From Thamnaconus septentrionalis (taxonomy: Eukaryota; Chordata; Actinopteri; Tetraodontiformes; Monacanthidae), in the NCBI GenBank assembly GCA_009823395.1, contig CM020513.1:1422001-1486000 (forward strand): DNA of 64,000 bases. Reading direction: 5' to 3'. The position numbers were made by a program, and so were the translations under genes. Shown here in pieces: positions 23,152 through 34,459 of the stretch. The notes under the pieces are model-generated. The model was not told the origin of the DNA, did no database searches, and was given only the letters and a program-made list of their open reading frames with translations. Within the stretch, counting starts at the first letter, position 1. Every line of letters starts with the position of its first letter.

Positions 23152-23207
23152 GCCTTTTATTGGAAAAACATTTGATCAACCCGAAGCACGTAGAAATCTA
23201 GTCAAAC
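23152..23207 (+). pseudogene. Exon-4 fragment of the four-exon gene family, opposite strand
   Basis: About 56 bp match exon 4 of the gene at 27.5 kb almost exactly (sense PFIGKTFDQP), but on the plus strand. It runs straight into a C-tract and (CCA)n sequence at 23206-23260. Confidence 0.75.
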
Positions 23208-23262
23208 ACCCCCCCCCCCCCCCACCACCACCACCACCGCTACCACCGCTACCACTACTGCA
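23206..23262. repeat. Poly-C and CCA/CTA triplet tract
   Basis: A run of Cs followed by CCA and CTA triplets directly after the exon fragment. Confidence 0.9.
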
Positions 23263-23369
23263 GAAACGAGCTTTAAGAAAAAGAAAGCTTTAAAAGTGCC
23301 AGAAGACCTCAGTATCCACGAGGGCTAATATGATAAAAGCAGGTTGGATAAATAAGATGGCCGAAGACC

Positions 23370-24235
23370 GTTAAGACACTAACAAATTAATAAAATCACC
23401 TTAAAATTGACATTGAATTGCCTGGGGGGCCAATTAAGTGATTCTAAAACAGGTGTAATGTCATCCCGCCCTCTGGTCCTTGTCAGCACACAAGCGGCTG
23501 AGTTCTGGACCAACTGCAAATAAGAGATAGTCTTATTGGGAAGCCCAGAGAGCAGGGTGTGACACTAGTCTAACTGACAGGAGATAAAAGCATGCATCAG
23601 AATATTTCTTGAGATGATAAAAAGCCATTTATGTCACGGTTTTAATATGCTGATTAAAAATAATCTCAGAGTCAAACATGACGCCCATGTTCTGAGCAGA
23701 TTGTGTTGGTTTAAAATTGTGAAGTTTTGGTAAAAGTTTCTCTCTCTCTTTCCTTCAGGGCCAATAACTAAAACCTCAGTTTTGTCCTGGTTGAGCTGTA
23801 GGAAGTTTTCTGCCATCCATGACTTGATACCTAAAAATACATTTTAAAAGGGTGACAATAATACCGTCCCAGAGTGGAAGCATGTAAAGATTAAAAAGCA
23901 CTGGTCATAAAATTGACCCTTGGGGCACACCACACTTAATTTTGTGTTTTCCAGAGCAAGGCAAGGCAAGGTAGCTTTATTTATGCAGCACATTTCATGC
24001 ACAAGGCAACTCAATGTGCTTTACATGATTAAAAGTTCAAGATTTTAAAAGCATTTAAAAAAAAAAGAACACACTGTTCAAAGAAAAAATGCAGAGAAAA
24101 AAAGACATCTTAAAATGCATAAAAATAGAACAGTAATAAAGGAGAAAAGAAATAAAAAAGATGATAAATATAAAAATATAAAAACTTTATTTGAAACAAG
24201 TAGGTCAAAAACAAACAAATACTAGATAAAAGACT
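23370..24235 (-). pseudogene. L2-like LINE fragment, block 1
   Basis: The minus strand at 23816-23634 reads MAENFLQLNQDKTEVLVIGP, a phrase from the RT region of fish L2-like LINEs. The whole block, including the A-rich segment 23954-24235, is repeated at 25357-26157 with scattered differences. Stops and deletions leave no functional frame. Confidence 0.75.
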
Positions 24236-24239
24236 GGAC

Positions 24240-25345
24240 ATGGCTAAGGGAGAGCTAGGGGCAGCTACTGTCGGTTCACGGACCCCACACACCTCACAGC
24301 CACTCCCCACCCCTCGACCGTCCTCCCCAGGTACACTCCCACACAGCAACCAAAAAAAACTAGTGACGCACGCATGCATGCACCGCAGTAAAACCACAAA
24401 AAAGAGGCCCGACCTGGCAACCCGGAGGAGTCCGCAGACGAGGGAAGTGGGCGGGGCACAAAAAACACAGCGTACACCCCCACACAGAAGATACCATACG
24501 CCGCCAGGCACGTCTAGACCACTTAGCCACCCACTGCAACCCCCTAATAAGAAAAAACACACACACACACACACACACACACAACAATTCCCTTGCAAGA
24601 AAAACGCACACAGACAACGTGGCGGTTACCGAAGTCTGCCTGGAAGTCCCGGACTCCGTGCACCCCCAACTCCGCCCCCGAAACACCTCCTCCGTGGCTG
24701 AGAGGATGGTCGTGGCCCACCCACCCCCAACACGTAACTTGGGCACTCTAGTGACACACGCTGGGGAGTGGTCGCGGGGGAGCCGCACGAGGTGGGAATG
24801 CACCGGTGTTCCAGGGGGCTGCACTCACTCGGCCGCCAGCCCGGAATGAATAAGGGAAGAGAAGGATCATGGCGCTGTGGAGTATTGAGTACCTCCAAGG
24901 ACGAAGTCACTTTCCCTCCCGCAATGTCGTTCCCCAGTAAAAGTTCTACACCATTGATCGGCAACTCCGGGCAAATTGATACATTGAAAAACCCCGTTAC
25001 CAGCTCGGACTCAATGAAAATACGATGGACTGGTCGGAGCACATACCCCATTTCCACACCACGAAGTACGAAGCTATAACCACATGCTGATTGGTCATTA
25101 AACGGCAGAACAGACGTGAGGATAATTGATTGAGAACAAGCCGTATCTTGCGGTATACGTACTGAGCATTTGCTTTCAGGTTCCCCTGAAAGTGAAACTA
25201 GCCCGTCAAACAAGAATGGAGCAAAGCAGTCATCGACAGCACAGCTATGTTCAACATTGGGAGTGGACGTTTCTTCCTTACTTTTTTTTTTATCAAACCA
25301 ACTGCTTTTGGTGAGGGTGACTGTTTAGCCCTTGATTGTTATTTG
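24240..25345 (-). pseudogene. Gmr1-like Ty3/gypsy fragment with retropepsin domain, decayed
   Basis: The minus strand at 25213-24890 encodes a retroviral-type protease region: LVSLSGEPES, then QDTACSQSIILTSVLPF, then GVELLLGNDIAGGKVT. The active-site triplet reads DTA where DTG is expected, so the enzyme should be inactive. The frame continues in GC-rich sequence to 24626 without recognisable domains, and a (CA)n tract lies at 24560-24582. The fragment sits between the two L2 blocks. It probably belongs to the same family as the pol at 54.1-57.0 kb, because the two share a 34-bp junction sequence. Confidence 0.65.
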
Positions 25346-25356
25346 TGTTTTAACGT

Positions 25357-26157
25357 TAATCTTGAATTGCTTGGGGCGCCAATTAAGTGATTCTAAAACC
25401 GGTGTAATGTCATCCCGCCCTCTGGTCTTCGTCAGCATACAAGCAGCTGAGTTCTGGACCAACTGCAAATAAGAGATAGTCTTATTGGGAAGCCCAGAGA
25501 GCAGGATGTGACACTAGTCTAATCTCAGAATATTTCTTGAGATGATAAAAAGCCATTTATGTCACAGTTCTAATATGCTGAATAAAAATAATCTCAGAGT
25601 CAAACATGACGCCCAGGTTCTGAGCAGATTGTGTTGGTTTAAAATTGTGAGATTTTGGTAAAAGTTTCTCTCTCTTTCCTTTAGGGCCAATAACTAAAAC
25701 CTCAGTTTTGTCCTGGTTGAGCTGTAGGAAGTTTTCTGCCATCCATAACTTTATATCTAAAAATACATTTTAAAAGGGTGACAATAATACCGTCGCAGAG
25801 TGGAAGCATGTAAAGATTAAAAAGCACTGATCGTAAATTTGACCCTTGGGGCACACCACACTTAATTTTGTGTTTTCCAGAGGAAGGCAAGGCATAGCAA
25901 GGCAGCTTTATTTATGCAGCACACTTCATGCACAAGGCAACACAATGTGCTTTACATGATTAAAAGTTCAACATTTTGAAAGCATTTGAAAAAAAAAGAA
26001 CACACTCTTCAAAGAAAAAATGCAGAGAAAAAAAAGACATCTTAAAATGCATAAATAATAAAGGAGAAAAGAAATAAAAAAGATGATAGGAAAATATAAT
26101 AATATGAACAAAAGCACTCAATCATAAGCATCAGAGAAAAGAAGAGTCTTTAACCTG
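25357..26157 (-). pseudogene. L2-like LINE fragment, block 2
   Basis: Near-duplicate of block 1 (23400-24235), including the phrase MAENFLQLNQDKTEVLVIGP at 25742-25683 and the A-rich segment 25885-26150. Small deletions differ between the blocks. Confidence 0.75.
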
Positions 26158-26159
26158 GA

Positions 26160-26664
26160 TTTAAAAACATTCACACTTTGGGCTGACTTCACATCTGTGA
26201 AGCTTATTCCATTTGTGTGCACTGTGCAGCATAACAGCTAAACGCTGCTTTACTATGTTTAGTTTTAGCTGTGGGCTCACTATCTGACTTGGAACATAGG
26301 AATAAAACCAGCACCATAGCACCGTACAAACCACAATGTTGTTTGTACTTAAAAAATAATTAATGTGGTAGATTTTTTTCCCCAAAAAATCTTCAATTAA
26401 AAATGTCAAGTTGCATGCAGGCCTGTAATTGTCAAAAATAGTTGGGTCTGAATTGCTCTTCTTCAGAAGGGGCGTCACCACTGCTGTTTTAAAGGCAGCA
26501 GGAAAGACAAATTTCCTTAAAAGTGATGTGGGAATGGGATCTAAAAGGCAGGTTGTTGGATTTACTTGCGATAAAACTCGACCAAGTCTCCTCACATGAA
26601 CCAGGGCAAAACTCTCCAGTTTCCTCGGATAGAAGCGATAGAAGCGGTGTGTTAAAAGATACAT
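26160..26664 (-). pseudogene. L2-like LINE reverse transcriptase N-terminal part
   Basis: The minus strand encodes NPTTCLLDPIPTSLLRK, FPAAFKTAVVTPLLKKSN and FDNYRPACNLTFL, the start of the RT domain. The following sequence departs from the family after about 26390. It may belong with block 2. Confidence 0.75.
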
Positions 26665-26764
26665 TCCAAAACGCTAAAAGACTGGACCTGATTCTGTCTG
26701 TATGTTTGAACAAAAGAATGTGCCATTTCCCTTTTTTAGGTAATGTTTTGAACATGTTTTTCAG

Positions 26765-27139
26765 TATTCATTCATTCATCTTCTATACCCGCTTGTTCCT
26801 TTTCAGGGTCACGGGGTCTGCTGGAGCCTATCCCAGCTGTCTTAGGGTGAAGGCAGGGTGACACCCTGGACAAGTCGCCAGTTCATCGCAGGGCCACATA
26901 GAGACAAACAACCATTCACACTCACATGCACACCTACGGACAATTTAGAGTGTTCAATTGACCTCACATGCATGTTTTTGGACTGTGGGAGGAAGCTGGA
27001 GAACCCGGAGAGAACCCACGCAGACACAGGGAGAACATGCAAACTCCACACAGAAAGGTCCCAGGCCCGGGCCCCGGAATCGAACCCACGACCTTCTTGT
27101 TGTGAGGCGGCAGCGCTAACCACTGCACCACCGTGTGCC
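26765..27139 (-). mobile_element. tRNA-derived SINE, copy 2 (nearly full length)
   Basis: Minus-strand head with A box TGGTGCAGTGG and B box GGTTCGATTCC. The body continues through the shared CCCAGCTGTC region to an ATTCATTCATC tail at 26765. It lies in the 3' flank of the 27.5-kb gene. Confidence 0.85.
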
Positions 27140-27510
27140 CTGTTTTTCAATATGTGTAGTTTATTCTTTCCCTACTGATAGAGCCAACATGTCCTCTACA
27201 TTTCTCTGATTCTTTTCATATTATTTTCCTGTAAATTATTTTGTCATCATTGTTGAATCATAGTTTCAAAGCATGTTCCAACAGAATGAAACAGCAGCAG
27301 AGTATTACATACCAGATTAAAACTGTTAAATTGTATTTGCTCTTAAGAGAAGTCTAGATAGAACAGAGTTTCTTTAGCATGAAGTGAAGCCCAGAGCAAA
27401 TATCAGAAGGAAGTGGTTGCATATCTATTCCCTCCTCCCATCATAGATCTTGGGTGGTGCGCAAAACAGTCTCTACTGGAACATGTCTGCAACACCCTAT
27501 TTTGCAAACA
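27140..27510 (-). other. 3' flank of the four-exon gene (repeated with its copies)
   Basis: This sequence recurs at 57720-58070 beside the second gene copy and partly at 33960-34150 and 62640-62790, so it was duplicated together with the gene. It probably includes the 3' untranslated region. Confidence 0.6.
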
Positions 27511-28848
27511 TTAGGCATTTGCATCTGACACAGTTAAGTTTTGGAATGATTGTGCTGCTTCCTCAACCTCAGCATCTTCTTGCAGTGCAGGACAATTGGG
27601 CCACAGCTTTTTGACTAGATTTCTACGTGCTTTGGGTTGATCAAATGTTTTTCCAATAAAAGGATATCCTTTGCTGCAGAACTTGAGACTGTTACACAGA
27701 TCATTGTCATCAAATTTTAGCACCTGAAAGAGAGAAAACAGACTTCAAAATCTTTTTAAAGGATGGAACCTGCCATTAAAATGCAACTTATACTTTGACT
27801 CAGAGTTATTATTTTTTTTCGAAATTGACTAATTTCTGATTGTTATCACAGGATATTATGTTGTTTGTAAGAAGCAGTGAAAGGAGAGTCACCTGATCAC
27901 CAACATGCAGGGCTATGCTGACATTATCCCACACATAATAATTAGTTCCACTTGGCTCTATAAATTGTTCACCAGACCTCTCCACCAAGGTCCATCTGAA
28001 AAACAGCAGCAGTTGTCAGTATTTGTAATCAAGTTGTCAGTGACTCATCAGAGATGAATTGACTCACCTGTGGTCATTACACATGGCCTGAGCCCTCCAG
28101 ATGATGTGACCGTCTTTGTAGGCACAAACAGGGTTTGGTGTGTCTGTCAGCAGGTCGTAGTCTAAGAAGAGCTCCTCTTCACATGGTCGGTGGACCAGCA
28201 CCACGTACATCACTTCCTGTTTGTATAGGTAGGTCTTGGATGCCCGCATCATGGGCTCTTCACCTTTACAGAACTAAAGAGAATAAAACGAAGATTAGAT
28301 TATAATCTTCACTTCACACAAATTTCCATTCCTGATGAATGTTCTGTTCCACAGCAGCACTGTACCTGTTTGCTGTATGCCTGCAGCACTTTCTCCAGTG
28401 GGAAGGTGAAGCGGTACGCCCCCAGTCTGGAAGACTCCAGGAAGGCTGGAGAGGTGGCAAACTTCTCCAAGTCGTCTGCTCTCACCTGAACCAGTTCATC
28501 TGTCAGATTGGTCATCATCGGACTTGTCGCCGCTGAAGTTATCTCATTATGTCCAACGTTCAAACTCCACCAAACCAGTTTGGATTCGAACGGGTCCCTG
28601 AAGCCTTTGTCCTTCCAGATGCCTCGGAGTCCATCCCTGTCTGTGTCATGTTTTAGAAGAGAGACACAAAACTCTGGTTGGGGGTATCGTGGGATGTTTT
28701 CGTTAAAAAGGTAGCCGTGTTTTAATCCTCTAGCCTTTATCTTCAAGTCGCTGGGTTTTTGGTGCCCCAAAAAAATTGTTTCCTGATGTTCTCTCCTATT
28801 TATTTTCCTCTTAAACTGCTGTTGGTCATCATTTGCAGCTGTTGCCAT
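27511..28848 (-). CDS. Four-exon teleost gene of unrecognised family, apparently intact (334 aa)
   Basis: Minus-strand exons 28848-28366, 28273-28068, 27995-27893 and 27723-27511 have GT donors and AG acceptors with consistent phases (483, 206, 103 and 213 nt) and encode 334 aa with no stop. Introns are short (72-169 bp). Exon 1 starts MATAANDDQQQFKRK and contains FCVSLLKHDTDRDGLRGI, FESKLVWWSLNVG and FLESSRLGAYRFTFPLEKV; exon 2 has LYKQEVMYVVLVHRP and DGHIIWRAQAMC; exon 3 YYVWDNVSIALHVGDQ; exon 4 KGYPFIGKTFDQPKA and an acidic tail. There is no signal peptide or membrane segment, so a cytosolic or nuclear protein is expected. I do not recognise the family and propose no function. Broken copies at 58 and 63 kb and fragments at 19.8 and 23.2 kb show local expansion. 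Confidence 0.75.
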
Positions 28849-28960
28849 TGCTTGTTGGCTACAAGTCCTTTTTTCTGCGGAGTGAAATAATCTCTAGTTA
28901 TTTCTGGTGAAATAACTGCACTTCACAAGCAGTGAAGTGCAGGGTGAACTAACCAGCACA
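28849..28960 (-). promoter_or_regulatory. Upstream region of the four-exon gene; possible STAT-type site
   Basis: TTCTGGTGAA (28902-28911) fits TTC-N4-GAA, the spacing bound by STAT6-class factors. GAAATAA and TTATTTC form a 7-bp inverted repeat with a 7-bp spacer at about 28884-28904. Such short matches are common by chance, and the transcription start is unknown. Confidence 0.2.
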
Positions 28961-29487
28961 TCTATTTATCAGAATGAGTCTGAACATAAAAATGTGGAAG
29001 GAATTGTGAGGAGTGGCTGTGAGAGGATCCTCCTCTCTCCACCTCCTCTGCCTCCCTCTTTCTCTTCTTAGCTGGGCATGTACAAAAGTGATGCTGTTGT
29101 TGAACATGAGAAAGCTTAAGAAAGATGGGACTCATTTTATGTTCTTTTGATGAACATTTCACTAATATTTTCTAATAATACTGGCCTGTCAATCAACTGC
29201 CAGAACCTAAAAGTCATAAATGTCCATGCTTTTATTTCATTTAATTGCTCTATATTTCAGGAAATGTGCTCTTAAAGGTGCAGTACTGAACTGTCAGTAG
29301 AGCAGACTGTCAGCTAGACCTTCTCTGCTAGCCTAAACATACTTTAAAAAGTACATTTTTCCCCGTAGACATGATAATAAAATTATTCTCCGTAGTCTGT
29401 TCTTTTCACGTCCTATAATATCAACCTGGGTGCATTACTTCCATTGTTGTATATTACAGTAGAGACTTTATCCAATCATGTTTCACC
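28961..29487. other. Unassigned intergenic stretch
   Basis: No gene or named repeat seen. TTAAAGGTGCAGTAC at 29274 resembles an end motif of fish DNA transposons but has no partner nearby. Confidence 0.35.
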
Positions 29488-30117
29488 TGGCTTGTGTTGT
29501 CAGGCGCTATGAAATCTGCTTGGGGCCAGAATCACCATTGCAGGCTCCTGTGCTCTTTCAGTGAACGGAACACAGTCAGTCGCGATAGCCAATCAGATCT
29601 TAAATATGCAAAGCTAAGGTAAGCTAGTTGGCCTTTTGCTGAACTGGTCTGGTTGGTAGCAGTGGCAGCAGGAGTTGCAACTGCAGCAGTCAACTCAATG
29701 TGACCTTATTGAGTTTTGATTTTATTACCTCTTCTTTTCTGGTGGGTTCAGTTCAGCAGTTCAGTTTTCATGGCTTAATTTCTCATTTGTTTAGGGATTA
29801 GTTGGTTAGGTTAGGGAAGAGGGGAGAACTGTTCCGATGGCTCATGTGGGCCAGGCAGTAGTAGCTCTCTTTCCTTTTGTTATTTTTGGCTGGCCCACCA
29901 ATATATATTAGGTTATATTTTGTTTTTTTTGTTTTTTTTACTTGGTCACATTACTTACCCTGCCTCACAATAATAAAAAAAATGTATGATTAACAACTCT
30001 TGACTGTTTGATTGTGTTTGATGTCATTGGGTGCGAGCTGTTTTAGGGGGTCTTAATACTTATTAAAACTTTGTTAAGTAATCTCTTAAAATACATTTTT
30101 ATTTGTGAGTTTTCACA
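29488..30117. repeat. Dispersed 630-bp repeat, copy 1 (partner at 51113-51742)
   Basis: Nearly identical to 51113-51742 in the same orientation, starting GGCTTGTGTTGTCAGG and ending ATTTGTGAGTTTTCACA. No coding frame. The class is unknown; it could be an LTR or a nonautonomous DNA element. Confidence 0.75.
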
Positions 30118-31150
30118 GTATCAGTGGCCTTACTTACTCAGTCTTCATTGTGATTCAAATGTTAGCTTTTGCTCGACTAGGTCACCTATATGAAGGTGAT
30201 GTAATATGTTGGTATGATTCTGTATGGATTCTCGAGCCATAGTGTCATATTGAGGGTATAATGAGGTGTATTAATGTTGGGTGGACTAACTAAATATGAT
30301 CACTGATGGCCTTGGTGTGAAATGCATGGCCTGCCACTGAGTACTGGACACCAGCCGATATCTCCAGAGCTATGCTGCTCCACGGGAGAACAGAATGAAA
30401 AATAAATATCTGACAACACTGAACCTTCTAGGGTAAAAACTTTATTATGTTCTCCACCTCTGTCAGACTCAGAGAGCAATTGCATTTCCATACCAAATTA
30501 TCACCGACACTGGCAGTGATGACACTGAAACTGGCCTCTGTGTTTGGTGCCTTGGCATCATGAGACATATCAAACTACTTCATTGTTGATTTAATGTTTA
30601 ACATGAGAAGAGAGTCCACAGCAAAGAATAGCATCAAGTGGTTGTTTGCTTGTTCATCTTTTCGTTGATCTTCAAGCATCTGAAAGACATTTTAGAATGA
30701 ATCATCAAATCTTATTTACTCAGACAACAGATCAGAGGTGACACATTGTCTTGTTATGTCTCGGTTTCCCCCAGCGGTAAAAAACGTCAGTCAGAACTTC
30801 AGACTTTAAGCATAACACATGTACATTCACCATTTGTTACATTAAAAATAACATACAACACTTAGGATCAGTTCCATCAAGTTTATTATATCATTTCTTG
30901 TTTTAAACGTCAATGTGTTGTTTCATTTGACCAGACAAGTAGCATAGTGCATGAAATCTTTTTATATTTCTTTTTAACGTGTGTTTCACTGTACTTTACC
31001 CACTACAGGTAAATCTGGATCAGAAACTTTCTTTCGCATGAACTCAAGCCCGCAGCAAACAATAGCATCAAGTGGTTGCTTACGTGTTGATCCTTTTAAA
31101 GTTCCTCAAGCATCTGGAAGGCATTTTAGAATGACTCATAAAATGTTCAA
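30118..31150. repeat. Intergenic DNA with flank repeats of the gene family
   Basis: 30612-30745 and 30838-31150 carry a recurring segment (ATAGCATCAAGTGGTTG ... CATTTTAGAATGA) that also occurs at 33575-33905 and 57580-57705, with tail parts at 62521-62640. A related form lies at 27370-27420 beside the intact gene. The segments look like leftovers of gene-family duplications. Confidence 0.6.
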
Positions 31151-31569
31151 CAATGCCCAGTTTATTGAACAAGTTTGGACAAGATTTAAAGTTCACAGAG
31201 TGTGCTTCTGGTTGACTTGTTGTTACATGCTCCCCCTCCCTCTTGCTGGTCGGTCTGACCAGTCTGATCACATACTCACTCTATGTGTTATCTTTCCAAC
31301 AGGTGTGGCTGCACTGTAATCAAGACCTATAAAGAAGGAGAGGAGACTGCAGCTCAGGGGCCTCATGCATAAAATGTATGTACGCACAAAAACTTGTTGT
31401 ATGCCAGTTTCCACATTGACGTTTGGATTCATAAAAATGTATTTGACCGTGAAAATGTACGGTGCTTCACGTCAAGTCTTTAACTTATGTACGTACATTT
31501 CAACCCTTGTTGGTCTGTTGGCGACACATACTGGTTAGACACAGACATAAAACTTAAAACGTAATAAAA

Positions 31570-32410
31570 GCACCTTAAAATCAATTCTGAATCACACAGG
31601 GAGCCAATGCAGCGATATTAAAACCGGTGTAATGTGATCCCGCCCTCTGGTCCTTGTCAGCACACGATCGACTGAGTTCTGGAGTACCTGCAGGTTAGAG
31701 ATAGTCTTTTTGGGTAGACCAGAGAGCAGGGCATTGAAATAATCTAACCGACAAGAGATAAAAGCATGCATCAGCACCTGTGTCTGCCTGGGAGAGAAAC
31801 AGGCGGACTCTGGCTATGTTCTTAAGATGATAAAAACCCATCTTTATGACGTTTTTAATATGCACATTAAAACTAAGCTCAGAGTCAAAATTCACGCCCA
31901 GGTTCTTAACAGATTGTGTTGGTTTAAAATTGTGCAATTTTGGTCAAAGTTTTTCTGTCTTGTCTTCAGGATAAATTACTAAAACCACTGTTTTGTCCTG
32001 ATTGAGCTGTAGGAAGTTTTCTGCCATCCATGACTTAATATCTAAAATACATTATAAAAGGGTGACAATAGGCCCCGGGTCATTTAGAAGACACAGCAAT
32101 GTAAAGCTGTGTATCGTCAGCATAAGAGTGGAAGGTGACGCCGTGTCTCCTGATGACGTCCCCAAGGGGAAGCATGTAAAGATTAAAAAGTACTGGACCT
32201 AAAATTGACCCATGGGGGAACCCCACACTTAATTGTATGTTTTCCAGAGGAACACGTATCAAATCTTAAGAAGAAATATTGATCTCTGAGATAGGAACCA
32301 AACCAGTTAAAAACAGCACCAGTGAGGCCCAACAGGTTTCTGAGTCTGTTTAATAAAATGTGGTGATCTCCTGTATTAAAGGCAGCGCTTAGACCCAGTA
32401 GCATCAGGAC
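31570..32410 (-). pseudogene. L2-like LINE, RT core and C-terminal part, decayed
   Basis: The minus strand encodes, in broken frames, LLGLSAAFNTGDHHILLNRL (32400-32340), [18 protein letters not shown] and [16 protein letters not shown] (32235-32085, with an intact YADD box), the ENFLQLNQDKT-type region (about 32020), then MLMHAFISCRLDYFNALLSG and DHITPVLISLHWLPV (31777-31592). Stops and frameshifts separate the pieces. Confidence 0.85.
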
Positions 32411-32419
32411 TGTGAGTTT

Positions 32420-32608
32420 ACGTATGTCCGCGTTCACCCATACATTCATACTCAAATGGGTGGCTGCTGCCATGCAAGGCGCTGCCTAGCCCCATTGGGA
32501 ACAATTTAGGGTTAAGTGGGTTCAGGACGCAACAACGGACTACGATGGAGCGGGATATGAACCGCCAACCTTTCGGTCATTGGTCTACCTCCTGAGCCAC
32601 AGTCGCCC
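32420..32608 (-). mobile_element. tRNA-derived SINE inserted in the L2-like LINE
   Basis: The minus strand begins AGGGCGACTGTGGCTCAGGAGG, with an A box TGGCTCAGGAGG and a B box-like GGTTCATATCC about 40 bp later. The body is unlike the other SINEs of this window, so it is a second family; the tail resembles AFC-type fish SINEs by memory. LINE sequence continues on both sides. Confidence 0.7.
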
Positions 32609-32609
32609 T

Positions 32610-33590
32610 GTATAAAATCTGTTTCTCAGGTTTACGTCTCCACGGTAGCAAAAGCTTTGGTTTTACTGTTTTAGTTAGAAGTGGAGCCAAAGAGTCTAAC
32701 GCGGATTTAAGTTTTGCTGTCAAAATTCTCAACAATAAAATCACTGGGTGCAGGTAATATTTCAACAGGAGTGCATTTTAAAACTTCAATAAAATTTGCA
32801 ACCACCTTAGAAGTAAGGCAGCGTTCCCTCACTGTTCTCACCGGGCCTACCTGGACCAGGTCCAGGATGTGTCCTCTGTTGTGAGTTGGCTGTGTGATGT
32901 GCTCGTTAAAATTAATGCAGTTTCAAAGTTGTAAAAGTTCTCTTGACAGTGATTCAGAGCTGTTGTTTATGTGCATGTTAAAATCACCAGTTATTAAAAT
33001 TCTATTGTTAGTTGTAAGATTGATAAAAGCTAGAAGAATTCACTGACAGAAACAGTTGAGTAGTGGGGTGGTCTATATGCATTGATGCAAATAATTGGTG
33101 GACTGCTAAAAACAAAGGAATGGTACTCAAATGATAAGTAACTGTTAAAAGAGACTTCTTTTGACATCAATATGTTTTTAAAAATTGATGCAGTTCCACT
33201 TCCTCTCTTACCTCCCCTGATAGAAAATAAAAAGTGAAAATTTGGTGGGCAATCATCTGAGGACAGCTAGGGCCTCTGTGCCAAGCCATGTCTCTGTTAA
33301 AAGCATCAACTCACTGTCTAAAATCAATTCACTTATGATAAATGATTTGTTTAAAAGGGAGTGCCCGTTCAGCACAGTCAGGTTAATGGTTGCGCCAAAC
33401 GTGGAGAGTAATAAAAGGAGATAAAATATGGGTATACACAAGATTGACTCTGTTAAAACCGATGTGTCTGTATGTCTGGGGAAAACGTCTGCCTGTAATT
33501 GTTTGAATGGGAAAAGCGACCGGTGGTGGTGAAAATGGTAGCTGAGGTCTGTAAGGGGAGCTAGCGAGTGTAAGAACATTAAAAATAACA
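32610..33590 (-). pseudogene. L2-like LINE, 5' part with endonuclease start, decayed
   Basis: The minus strand at 33400-33253 encodes LNGHSLLNKSFIISELILDS and LMLLTETWLGTEALAV, the opening of the AP-type endonuclease. The later part (32683-32900) matches a fragment at 57345-57530. Frames are broken. Confidence 0.75.
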
Positions 33591-34170
33591 TACAACACTC
33601 AGGATCAGTTCCATCAACTTCATTCTGTCATTTCTTGTTTTAAAAGTCACTGTGTTGTTTCATGTAAGTAGACAAGTAGCATAGGGCATGTAATCTTTTT
33701 ATATTTCTTTTTAATCTGTGTTTCTCTTTACTTTACCCTCTACAGGTAAATCTGGATCAGAAACTTTCTTTCGCATGAACTCAAGCCCGCAGCAAACAAT
33801 AGCATCAAGTGGTTGCCTTTTTGTTGATCATTTTAAAGATCTTCAGGCATCTGGAAGGCATTTTAGAATGAATCATCAAATATTATTTACTCAGACAACA
33901 CATGACACAAATTTGTCTGGTTTTCAGCTGATAGTTTGTATGTTTGAACCAAAAGTTTGACCTTTTTTGAAGTCATGTTTTGAACATATTTTTCACTAAA
34001 GATTCCTTTCATTTTATTTGTTTGCCTTTGAATTATTTTGTCCTCATTGTTGAATCATAGTGTCAAAGCATTTTCCAATACAAAGACGCAGCAGAGCACT
34101 ACATACAATATTAAAACCTTAACCGTGACTGTTAAATTGTATTTTCGCTTAAGATAAAAGAGAGCCTATT
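33575..34170. repeat. Second copy of the gene-family flank repeat
   Basis: 33575-33905 matches 30838-31150, and 33960-34150 matches 27200-27350 and 57760-57890. A 40-codon open stretch starting KSGSETFFRMNSSPQQTIAS is shared by both copies after a TACAG that could be a splice acceptor, so part may once have been coding. Confidence 0.55.
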
Positions 34171-34459
34171 AGACCCACCTACTGTCAAAATGTCATGACA
34201 TCACATAATGTGATGAAAATAAGTACATAAATAAATAAATAAACAGAAAAATAAAGTCCCGCCCCTTTTCGTGACATGTGACTGTAGGGATGGGGATTTC
34301 ACAGTCACATGTTTTGCACTTGTCGGAAAAGGTGGAGTTTTTTTTCACTCGTCCGGATGTCAGGTGTTTCCTCATGTCTGTCTGACACGTGACAGGGAGG
34401 GTCAGATTGCATCTCCATAACAGCACATGATACATTCCTTGTGATCATCCCCATGTGTA

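Noticed and set aside
27511..28848. Identification of the four-exon gene as Gig2 or another PARP-like antiviral gene
   Set aside because: The hallmark NAD-binding motifs of that family are not visible; the resemblance was only that both are fish multigene families.
28902..28911. STAT-type element as proof of cytokine regulation
   Set aside because: A ten-base match with six fixed positions is expected often by chance; kept only as a low-confidence feature.
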